Source of the DNA: Candidatus Delongbacteria bacterium
Lineage (GTDB): Bacteria; Delongbacteria; UBA4055
NCBI GenBank assembly: GCA_027858795.1
Contig: JAQICF010000172.1
Location: 1-6,526, forward strand
Reading direction: 5' to 3'
DNA length: 6,526 nucleotides
Part shown: piece by piece, positions 1-5,257 of the stretch
Layout of the letters: each line of letters begins with the position of its first letter
How positions within the stretch are numbered: position 1 is the stretch's first letter
Notes under the pieces: generated by a model
Database searches by the model: none
The model's input: only the letters and a program-made list of their open reading frames with translations
What the model was told of the DNA's origin: nothing
Translations under genes and position numbers: made by a program

Positions 1-401
1 AAAACAAAAACAGTATCTTTCATAATTGTCATATCAATTGGATCTTGAAATTCTCCAGGACCTTCTCCTTTTTGACCAAATGAAACAATGAATTTTCCAT
101 TAGACATAAATTTTTTGATTGTCGCCGTTTTTCTATCCAATATATAAATATTATTATAACGATCTACATTCAAAGAAAAAGGAACATAAAAATTACTTTT
201 AGAGTTATTCTCATTACTATTCACTCCCTTAATCGTTAAAATTTTTTCAAAACAAATACCCAAATCTTTTTTAGAATTCACATCATAATTCATGTAATTT
301 ACAATCCCTTTATCTCCCTTCATTATTGAATAAGATTTATCTTTTGTACAGCCAAAAAAAACAAATACAAAAAAAATAAAAATCATCATCCTTAATTTCA
401 T
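1..401 (-). CDS. Six-bladed beta-propeller lipoprotein, N-terminal part (runs off left edge)
   Basis: This reading frame is open from its start to the left edge, so only about 133 residues are visible. It begins MKLRMM, followed by a very hydrophobic Phe/Val/Ile stretch and then FFGC at residues 15-18. That is a slightly atypical lipobox, so I predict a lipid-anchored protein (Cys18). Further on come a blade-like segment (RYNNIYILDRKTATIKKF) and the motif FGQKGEGPGEFQDP, both typical of the NHL-like six-bladed beta-propeller proteins common in Bacteroidota. I chose the ATG at 401 because GGAG at 411-408 sits 6 bases upstream of it. The alternative ATG at 407 directly abuts that GGAG. The gene starts 14 bases after the radical SAM stop, so the two are probably co-transcribed and perhaps translationally coupled. 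Such propeller genes are known neighbours of radical SAM peptide cassettes. A role in export or binding of the product is only inference. Confidence 0.8.
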   Translation of the reverse strand, partial: MKLRMMIFIFFVFVFFGCTKDKSYSIMKGDKGIVNYMNYDVNSKKDLGICFEKILTIKGVNSNENNSKSNFYVPFSLNVDRYNNIYILDRKTATIKKFMSNGKFIVSFGQKGEGPGEFQDPIDMTIMKDTVFV

Positions 402-415
402 TTTCATCTCCACAC

Positions 416-1690
416 TTATTTATACTGTAAATCACGGTATGTTTTATTTATATACCTCAGGTTATTTACCAAATTTTTATACTCATATTCCTTCTCTCTT
501 ATGGAGGTAATGTAATTCAATACTTTCTCAAAAACTAATTCAAAAAACTTTAATTCCTCTTTTGGTGGAATAAAAGTTTTTTGATCTTCATAGATTGCAG
601 CTGCACAATATTGTAAAGATGGTAAATACCAATTAGTATTTCCACTCAATACCAAGCTTTTATCTAATCCTTTTGCGAATTTTTTCCTGTTCTCAGTAAA
701 AGATTTATTATCAAATTCTTCAAGACTCGAAAGTTTAAATTCTTTTTTTTCATTCAACATAAAGCATGGATAAATGTCACCCTTGGAACTAAAAGATATA
801 GTAGAGCTGCCGGCAGGACATATAGATGGTAATTTTGATTTCAATACAATACCAGAAATCAAACCAACAATAAAATAATCAACAATTATTTTATTCTTAT
901 TTTCACTAATAAGATTTAAAAAAATAAAATCGACTAAATTAAGATAGTTCTCTGTATACACCTTATAATTAATTCTTTTATCATAATTGCTACTTACTGA
1001 AACATACGGAAAATGCACTAATTGAATATTAAATTCTTGTAATATCCACTTATACAATTCTATCAATGAAATCTGTCTCAAGGTCTCATTTGTTATTGCA
1101 CCTTCAATGGATTTGGGTTGCATTGTTTCTTTTTGAAATCTCTTAATATTTTCTGTAACTATGCTATATGTACCCTTTCCTGATTTATAAACTCTATTAG
1201 CATCATTTATAATTTTTGGGCCATCTAAACTTATTGTTATATCAATTTTATATTTTTTTATTATTTTTGATATTTTATCGTTAAAAATTGAACCATTAGT
1301 TATTAGTGTGAATTTTTTATTTTTTAATTTAGAACAAAAGAATTCTAAAATATCCAAATTCAACAATGGTTCTCCTCCAAAGAAATGTACTACTTTAATA
1401 TCAGGATAATTATTATTTAAAAGAGAAATGATTTTTATTGCAGTTTCCTTATCCATAATACTATCCTTCTCACCATAATTACCCCCAGAAGCGTAACAAT
1501 ATTTACATGCAAAATTACATGTATTTGTTATATGAATAACAGCTCTTAAAATATTAAATTTTTTATCATCCTTTGTTAAATTCACCTTATTATCAATAAA
1601 TTCAAGAGTTCTATTTAAATAATCACCATTTTGTTTAAACAAAATATTTTTATAGAATATCGTACCATTGTTAAGTATTTTGTGATCCAT
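416..1690 (-). CDS. Radical SAM/SPASM peptide maturase (RiPP-modifying enzyme)
   Basis: This 424-residue protein is a radical SAM enzyme. It has the [4Fe-4S]/SAM-binding motif CNFACKYC (Cys58, Cys62, Cys65), the HFFGGEP SAM-contact motif at 102-108, and ISLDGP at 153-158. A C-terminal SPASM-like part starts at Cys291 and fits C-x12-G-x4-C (Cys291, Gly304, Cys309). Canonical SPASM domains then carry CxxCx5Cx3C and a final Cys. Here only Cys362 (QYCAAA) follows, so the auxiliary-cluster region is reduced. The N-terminal roughly 48 residues before the barrel could hold a leader-recognition element, but I see no clear match. Length fits SPASM peptide maturases (about 400-450 residues). The start ATG at 1690 has GGGG 8 bases upstream (1702-1699). 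The gene lies 99 bases downstream of a Cys/Gly-rich precursor peptide, its likely substrate. The expected chemistry is a thioether or C-C crosslink made in the cytoplasm; the actual product cannot be read from sequence. Confidence 0.9.
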   Translation of the reverse strand: MDHKILNNGTIFYKNILFKQNGDYLNRTLEFIDNKVNLTKDDKKFNILRAVIHITNTCNFACKYCYASGGNYGEKDSIMDKETAIKIISLLNNNYPDIKVVHFFGGEPLLNLDILEFFCSKLKNKKFTLITNGSIFNDKISKIIKKYKIDITISLDGPKIINDANRVYKSGKGTYSIVTENIKRFQKETMQPKSIEGAITNETLRQISLIELYKWILQEFNIQLVHFPYVSVSSNYDKRINYKVYTENYLNLVDFIFLNLISENKNKIIVDYFIVGLISGIVLKSKLPSICPAGSSTISFSSKGDIYPCFMLNEKKEFKLSSLEEFDNKSFTENRKKFAKGLDKSLVLSGNTNWYLPSLQYCAAAIYEDQKTFIPPKEELKFFELVFEKVLNYITSIREKEYEYKNLVNNLRYINKTYRDLQYK

Positions 1691-1726
1691 TGCTAATTCC
1701 CCACATTTAGTTTTATTTAATTATTT

Positions 1727-1768
1727 CTTAAGGCATATTGATGTTGTATTTCATAAATATGCCTTAAG
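1727..1768 (-). promoter_or_regulatory. 13-bp perfect hairpin between precursor and maturase genes
   Basis: The arms CTTAAGGCATATT (1727-1739) and AATATGCCTTAAG (1756-1768) are perfectly complementary, with a 16-base loop. The hairpin lies 21 bases after the precursor stop and 36 bases before the maturase start. No T-run follows it on the minus strand (the next bases are A-rich) and none follows on the plus strand. It is therefore not a canonical intrinsic terminator. A partial attenuator or a 3' mRNA stabiliser that keeps precursor transcript above maturase transcript is a reasonable inference. Confidence 0.65.
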
Positions 1769-1789
1769 CCTATATTGTAATTTATCTAA

Positions 1790-1945
1790 CTACAAATCAA
1801 TTACAATACTTTCTTGGTGACAACCTGCATTACCGCCACCATGACATGAACCACCAGTATTGGTTTGAGAATCAGAATTTTCATCAAATACTTCTGATTT
1901 TAATTCTTCAAAACTAATAAGTTCAAAGTCTAACATTTCTTTCAT
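1790..1945 (-). CDS. RiPP precursor peptide, 51 aa, with a Cys-His/Gly-rich core
   Basis: This short gene encodes 51 residues. The leader-like part begins MKEMLDFELISFEELKSEVF and is acidic and amphipathic. A polar linker (DENSDSQTNT) leads to a Gly-Gly at 31-32. The predicted core is SCHGGGNAGCHQESIVIDL. Its two cysteines (34 and 42) are each followed by His and separated by a Gly-rich spacer. The ATG at 1945 has a strong AGGAG (1956-1952) 6 bases upstream, and the stop is TAG. Acidic leader, GG and small Cys/Gly core, placed directly upstream of a radical SAM/SPASM enzyme, is the standard architecture of a radical SAM RiPP precursor. Cleavage after GG by a C39-type protease is inferred; no such protease or transporter is in the window. 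I do not recognise the core as any named sactipeptide or ranthipeptide. A metal-binding role of the CH pairs is possible. Confidence 0.85.
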   Translation of the reverse strand: MKEMLDFELISFEELKSEVFDENSDSQTNTGGSCHGGGNAGCHQESIVIDL

Positions 1946-2012
1946 GATATACTCCTATTTTTGAAATTTAGGTTGCCATCCTGATTAACTATCCGGCTTT
2001 CGTAAAATAATT

Positions 2013-2167
2013 TTAGATTTTATACTCTTTGAACTTTTTATTCGATAACTTTATTCCATCCATATTTCTCAACTTTCTTCCTGCTGTAAGCACATATAAT
2101 GATTCACCTTAAAATAATTCTAATGAACTTCTCTGCAAAACTCTTCATCAGTTAGTTTATTAAACAT
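2013..2167 (-). pseudogene. Decayed small reading frame (frameshifted remnant)
   Basis: An ATG at 2167 with a good Shine-Dalgarno (AGGGGA about 8 bases upstream) opens MFNKLTDEEFCREVH and stops at 2120. A different frame then reads protein-like sequence: LQRSSLELF, one stop, then GESLYVLTAGRKLRNMDGIK and a short Lys-rich tail ending at the TAA at 2013-2015. Joined across one frameshift and one stop, this would make a small protein of roughly 50 residues. I read it as a degraded small gene between the 83-residue gene and the RiPP precursor. The alternative is an untranslated leader of the precursor gene with chance coding resemblance. I do not recognise the product. The rest of the interval, down to the precursor start at 1945, shows only the precursor's ribosome binding site and no convincing promoter. 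Confidence 0.35.
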
Positions 2168-2199
2168 ATTTATTTTCCCCTAAAATTCTTTGGTCTATA

Positions 2200-2451
2200 T
2201 TAAATCTCTATTTCTTCACTTGGCAAATCATTAATGTCTAATAAAACTATTATTGCAGGGCTATCTACATTCGTATCGCTATAAATATTGTAACTCTTTC
2301 CAGTGTAAAGTACATCACATACATAATAAGATAGTTTTCTTTCTATTTTGATTTTCTCTTCCTGATTTGTTTTCTTACCAATAATAGCAAATACATTGAT
2401 TCCAATTTCTTTCTTTTTGCTGTCGTAGATCCTTTTTATAATTACTTTCAT
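2200..2451 (-). CDS. Small hypothetical protein, 83 aa
   Basis: I do not recognise this protein. It starts MKVIIKRIYDSKKKEIGINV, has alternating hydrophobic/charged strands suggesting a small alpha/beta or beta-rich soluble fold, a single Cys (VCDVLYTG) near the middle, and an acidic C-terminus (PSEEIEI). There is no signal peptide and no membrane segment. The start is well supported by GAGGTG followed by about 4 A residues before the ATG at 2451. It begins 37 bases after the stop of the 62-residue frame upstream, and its stop is 32 bases before the next small frame, so the three may share a transcript. Its position upstream of a RiPP cassette and downstream of an exported-peptide gene gives no specific functional clue. 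Confidence 0.65.
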   Translation of the reverse strand: MKVIIKRIYDSKKKEIGINVFAIIGKKTNQEEKIKIERKLSYYVCDVLYTGKSYNIYSDTNVDSPAIIVLLDINDLPSEEIEI

Positions 2452-2488
2452 TTTTCACCTCTTCTATTTTCAATTTTTATTTGTAAAT

Positions 2489-2677
2489 TTATTCTCCTAA
2501 ATTCTCTGCAAGAAATGCGATACCAAGTCCAATCAATCCGGCAATAATTGCATTCTTAAAAGGGCTTTTTTCCGAAGGTGTAAGTAAAGATGCTATTGCT
2601 ATTGCATCGCCTGTGTATTGTATTATCGTATTGTCACTTTTGATAGCAGCCCCAGCACCAAACAAAAAACTCGGCAA
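2489..2677 (-). CDS. Small Gly/Ala-rich protein with one C-terminal hydrophobic helix, 62 aa
   Basis: The frame reads PSFLFGAGAAIKSDNTII, then TGDAIAIASLLTPSEKSPFK, and ends with a hydrophobic stretch NAIIAGLIGLGIAFLAENLGE that could span or lie in a membrane. It looks like real protein rather than random AT-rich translation, but its start is poor. The only start codons in frame are TTG at 2677 and TTG at 2665, and there is no in-frame ATG. A TAA lies two codons upstream of 2677, and that TTG lies inside the terminator stem of the preceding gene. The Shine-Dalgarno AAGGA is too close to 2677 but about 11 bases from 2665. It may therefore be a TTG-started gene, a bacteriocin-like small membrane peptide, or the surviving C-terminus of a truncated gene. 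I cannot decide among these. Confidence 0.4.
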   Translation of the reverse strand: MPSFLFGAGAAIKSDNTIIQYTGDAIAIASLLTPSEKSPFKNAIIAGLIGLGIAFLAENLGE

Positions 2678-2692
2678 TCCTTAGAACTACCG
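2661..2692 (-). terminator. Intrinsic terminator after the exported-peptide gene
   Basis: Read on the minus strand, CGGTAGTTC-TAA-GGATTGCCG (2692-2672) folds into a 9-bp stem that includes three G-T wobbles, with a 3-base loop. AG and then a run of six T (2669-2664) follow it. It lies about 45 bases after the stop of the 55-residue exported peptide and probably ends that transcript. It overlaps the weak TTG start of the next small frame. Confidence 0.6.
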
Positions 2693-2736
2693 AATCTTCT
2701 TATCTATTCCTTAAATGATAATCTAATAACCAATAA

Positions 2737-2904
2737 CTATAATATAACAGTGGGAGGTGGTGGTGGATCACCTGGATCTCCCGAACCTACATAAACCCAT
2801 ACAACCCCATTCCAATTCCAATCAGTATAAGTATTTGTTGTAGCATTAACCGGAATTGTCAATATCATCGCAATGATAATTAACAACATCAATAACTTCT
2901 TCAT
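2737..2904 (-). CDS. Secreted Trp/Pro-rich small peptide, 55 aa (candidate signalling pro-peptide)
   Basis: From the ATG at 2904 this encodes 55 residues. There is a clear Sec signal: MKKLL, a Leu/Ile/Met core, and a likely signal peptidase I cut after PVNA at residue 21. The predicted mature part is about 34 residues: TTNTYTDWNWNGVVWVYVG, then SGDPGDPPPPPTVIL. It holds three Trp (29, 31, 36), two GDP units and a five-Pro run. An in-frame ATG at 2964 would add 20 residues, but it has no Shine-Dalgarno. The ATG at 2904 has AGGAGG (2917-2912) 7 bases upstream, so I chose it. The gene lies 137 bases downstream of, and co-oriented with, the HTH/TPR protein, and an intrinsic terminator follows it. 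TPR regulators are classically paired with a small secreted peptide gene directly downstream (Rap/Phr), so a signalling peptide is the leading inference. A structural or antimicrobial peptide is possible. I do not recognise a family. Confidence 0.75.
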   Translation of the reverse strand: MKKLLMLLIIIAMILTIPVNATTNTYTDWNWNGVVWVYVGSGDPGDPPPPPTVIL

Positions 2905-2916
2905 TACACTACCTCC

Positions 2917-2938
2917 TAAATTGTTTACAAACAATTTA
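2917..2938. promoter_or_regulatory. 22-bp palindrome abutting the exported-peptide ribosome binding site
   Basis: TAAATTGTTT (2917-2926) and AAACAATTTA (2929-2938) are perfect inverted arms around a 2-base centre. The palindrome overlaps the first base of the AGGAGG ribosome binding site of the 55-residue peptide gene. It could be an operator for a dimeric DNA-binding protein, with the HTH/TPR product encoded just upstream as the obvious candidate. It could also act as an RNA hairpin affecting ribosome access. Which of these applies cannot be told from sequence. Confidence 0.55.
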
Positions 2939-2990
2939 CAACAAAAATAAGTAAAGCTATACATGGTGGATATATTTACACTTATTTACA
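2924..2990 (-). repeat. Four TGTAAA direct copies in the spacer before the exported-peptide gene
   Basis: On the minus strand TGTAAA occurs at 2990-2985, 2980-2975, 2940-2935 and 2929-2924. Successive copies are offset by 10, 40 and 11 bases, so all are close to the same face of the helix. Two copies belong to an exact pair TGTAAATA-AG-TGTAAATA, and two overlap the 22-bp palindrome. This looks like an array of regulator half-sites. The AT-rich background makes single copies likely by chance, but the phased set is less so. I see no confident promoter hexamers in the spacer. Confidence 0.4.
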
Positions 2991-3041
2991 GCGTAATATT
3001 TTACTATTGTGCGGTATTATTGAAAAATATTATTGGATATT

Positions 3042-5198
3042 TTAGACCTTGGACAACTTTGTTTTGACATATTCAATATCATTTAAAATATCAAAATTCA
3101 TATTTTCTTCACTGAAAAGATTAAAGTAATCCAAACTTTCTTCAAAATGATACTTGGCTTTCTCATTATATCCTTTATTTAAACATATATTTCCAATAAA
3201 TTTATGAGAATCAGCCGTAATATAAAATTTATTTAATTTCTTTGAGAATTTTATAATTTTATTGAGCTCACTTAACGACCTATTATAATCTTTTCTTTCA
3301 TAAAATATCTTTGCTAGAATTCTGTGAGAATAAAGTACATAGAGTGAATTACCCATATTTCGAGCTTCTTCTATCAGTAAATTCAGAAACCTAACAGCAC
3401 TGCCTGATTTACCGGTTATATGTAAAACTCTTCCTAAATAATATAAATTCGATAAATATAACTCTTTATAAGAAAATTTCTTATTTCCAGGCAAAGATTG
3501 ATATAATAGCTTCTCGGCAATATCGTATTTAGACTTATTGTAATAAAATATCCCTAATTTATAGTTAACTTCAAAACTCACAAATGGCTTATTTATCTTA
3601 TTTGAAATCATCTTTAATTCATTCAATAAAACTTCTAAAGTTGAATATTTTTTTTCAAAAACGTAAGAGTAAATATTTAAAAGAGTTGATAAACTATAGC
3701 AAGCACCATGCATATTTCCTGAATTAATGTAGTATTCTTTTGCTTTAGTAAAAGCTTTTTCCGATTTCTTATACTTCTCTTGATAATAAAATATAACACC
3801 ATCAATATTTAAGCTATTCCCTACCAACTCTTTGTTATTGATTTCTTTTGCATACCGATAATATAACTTATTCAATTTTATAGTTCTGGTAAAATCACGA
3901 ACCCATAGATTTTTTCTGACCACTGTTCTATAATAATAACATTTACATTCTTTTGAAACTAAACCTTCCAATACATTTTTAGATTTCTTAAAATACCTTA
4001 AACCACCTTTTTTATTGTGATACACACTGTATATAATTCCTAGAAGATAATATGCACTTCCCAGTTCTTTTTTAAAATTATTCTCTTTGGCAAATCTTGT
4101 GATATCACGATACAACATTAATGCCACTTGATATTGACCTGAATGAAAAAACAACTTTGCTTTTTTAAGTAATAATTCTATTTGCAATTCTTTATTACTA
4201 TCACGTAAACTTATCAATGCTGTATAAACTTTTTCATAAAGGTCCTTTGCTTCTGCATCGTTAAAATCCGTAGCCACTTTATCTCCAGATTTCTCAATAT
4301 CATTCAAAACCTTATATAATGTTTCTTTCGTCTCATAAGGCAACGTGTAAGAATCCCATTCTACTGAGCCTTCTTCAATATATTTTAATTTATCGATATT
4401 TATATGTGGAGTAATTAGCATATTTTTTAATACACTTGAATTTATATTATTAAAATAATTGTTATAAGACTCAAACATTACACCCTCAATATCCTTCGAA
4501 TTATAATCACAAATAATTTGAAGTAATTTATTATTTTTCACATTATTTAAAATCTTTAGAGTTACATTATGAGAACTTTTGACAATCTTGTTATATTCAT
4601 GCTGAACTAAAAAATTGATTTTAGTGATTATTTTTGATACATTTTTGTATTTGAATATTGTCTTTAGAAAATCTAAACCTTTCCGAATAAATAAACAAAT
4701 ACTAATAGAATCTTTCCTGCGAGAAAATCCAAGAAAGACAATTTTACCTAGTGATGAATAAATTGTAAACTGATACAGTGACTTATTATATTTCTCGACC
4801 CCATCATGATGTACAGTTTTAAGTAACAAATAAAGACAATTTCTGTTGATGTTTTTTTGTTTCTTCGGTTGAAATTTTTTAAGCTTTCTCGAAATCAGCG
4901 AATTACTACACTTAAGATTAAATTGCTCTCGTAACTCTGAATATGTAATTTTAGGATTATTCTTTTTATATCGAATGATCTTTCTTAAGGTGGCATCATC
5001 TAATTTCTTCTTCTGAGTGTCATTTCTTTTCGTAATAAAACCATCAATACCAAATTGATCATATTTTTTAATCCAGCGACTTATTGTATTTCTATCAACA
5101 TTATAAACTAAGGAAGCACTTATGATCGATTCATCTTTAGCATGCTCACAAACTTCTTTTTTAAATTCTATAGGGTATTTCGGCTTTTTTTTACTCAA
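3042..5198 (-). CDS. Transposase-type HTH / degenerate integrase-core / TPR protein, putative regulator
   Basis: From the TTG at 5198 this is 718 residues. Residues about 8-56 form a transposase-type helix-turn-helix (YPIEFKKEVCEHAKDE, then VDRNTISRWIKKYDQFGIDG). A second HTH-like part (KITYSELREQFNLKCSNSLI) follows to about 107. Residues about 124-247 resemble an IS481/IS3 integrase core: SLYQFTIYSSLGKIVFLGFS matches the usual YQYTAID..SR strand pair. However, the first catalytic Asp position is Leu (LLLK, about residue 125) and the TDNG segment reads TKINF. Only a Glu (GVMFESYNN) may remain, so the domain is probably inactive. Residues about 330-695 are TPR repeats, clearest at YYLLGIIYSVYHNKKGGLRY, KLGIFYYNKSKYDIAEKLL and GNICLNKGYNEKAKYHFEES. 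The start is uncertain: the frame is open to a TTG at 5249 inside a palindrome, but AGGGA lies 10 bases before 5198. I infer a DNA-binding, ligand-sensing regulator rather than a transposase. No insertion-sequence ends or target duplication are apparent. Confidence 0.75.
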   Translation of the reverse strand: MSKKKPKYPIEFKKEVCEHAKDESIISASLVYNVDRNTISRWIKKYDQFGIDGFITKRNDTQKKKLDDATLRKIIRYKKNNPKITYSELREQFNLKCSNSLISRKLKKFQPKKQKNINRNCLYLLLKTVHHDGVEKYNKSLYQFTIYSSLGKIVFLGFSRRKDSISICLFIRKGLDFLKTIFKYKNVSKIITKINFLVQHEYNKIVKSSHNVTLKILNNVKNNKLLQIICDYNSKDIEGVMFESYNNYFNNINSSVLKNMLITPHINIDKLKYIEEGSVEWDSYTLPYETKETLYKVLNDIEKSGDKVATDFNDAEAKDLYEKVYTALISLRDSNKELQIELLLKKAKLFFHSGQYQVALMLYRDITRFAKENNFKKELGSAYYLLGIIYSVYHNKKGGLRYFKKSKNVLEGLVSKECKCYYYRTVVRKNLWVRDFTRTIKLNKLYYRYAKEINNKELVGNSLNIDGVIFYYQEKYKKSEKAFTKAKEYYINSGNMHGACYSLSTLLNIYSYVFEKKYSTLEVLLNELKMISNKINKPFVSFEVNYKLGIFYYNKSKYDIAEKLLYQSLPGNKKFSYKELYLSNLYYLGRVLHITGKSGSAVRFLNLLIEEARNMGNSLYVLYSHRILAKIFYERKDYNRSLSELNKIIKFSKKLNKFYITADSHKFIGNICLNKGYNEKAKYHFEESLDYFNLFSEENMNFDILNDIEYVKTKLSKV

Positions 5199-5226
5199 TA
5201 ATAGTTTTTCCCTACAAGTTTGAGGA

Positions 5227-5246
5227 CAAGGGGTTTCAACCCCTTG
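5227..5246. repeat. 20-base inverted repeat between peptidase and regulator genes
   Basis: CAAGGGGTT (5227-5235) and AACCCCTTG (5238-5246) are perfect arms around a 2-base centre, GC-rich against the AT-rich surroundings. It lies 11 bases after the S9D peptidase stop. No T-run follows on the minus strand. On the plus strand a T-run begins about 13 bases away, too far for a standard terminator. It may be a Rho-assisted 3' end, a dispersed REP-like hairpin, or an operator near the regulator start. Confidence 0.6.
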
Positions 5247-5257
5247 CAATGTACGTA

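Noticed and set aside
1727..1768. Intrinsic terminator of the precursor gene
   Set aside because: The stem is strong, but neither strand has a T-run after it. It is kept as a regulatory hairpin instead.
2016..2047. Sigma-70-like promoter (TTATCG, 18 bases, TATAAA) upstream of the RiPP precursor on the minus strand
   Set aside because: The -35 hexamer is poor, TATAAA is common in such AT-rich DNA, and the site lies within the decayed coding-like stretch.
2905..2964. N-terminal extension of the exported peptide from the ATG at 2964
   Set aside because: There is no ribosome binding site before 2964, the extension would bury the signal peptide, and it runs through the palindrome. The ATG at 2904 has an ideal AGGAGG.
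3042..5198. Active insertion sequence
   Set aside because: The integrase-like core lacks the catalytic Asp positions, the protein carries a long TPR region, and no terminal inverted repeats or target duplications flank it.
5227..5246. GTTTCAACCCCTTG resembles the end of some CRISPR repeats
   Set aside because: Only one copy is present, there are no spacers, and the sequence is explained by a simple inverted repeat.
5199..5249. Upstream TTG start (5249) for the HTH/TPR protein
   Set aside because: No Shine-Dalgarno precedes it, and the added 17 residues are translated from the inverted repeat. The TTG at 5198 has AGGGA upstream, although its spacing is long and certainty is moderate.
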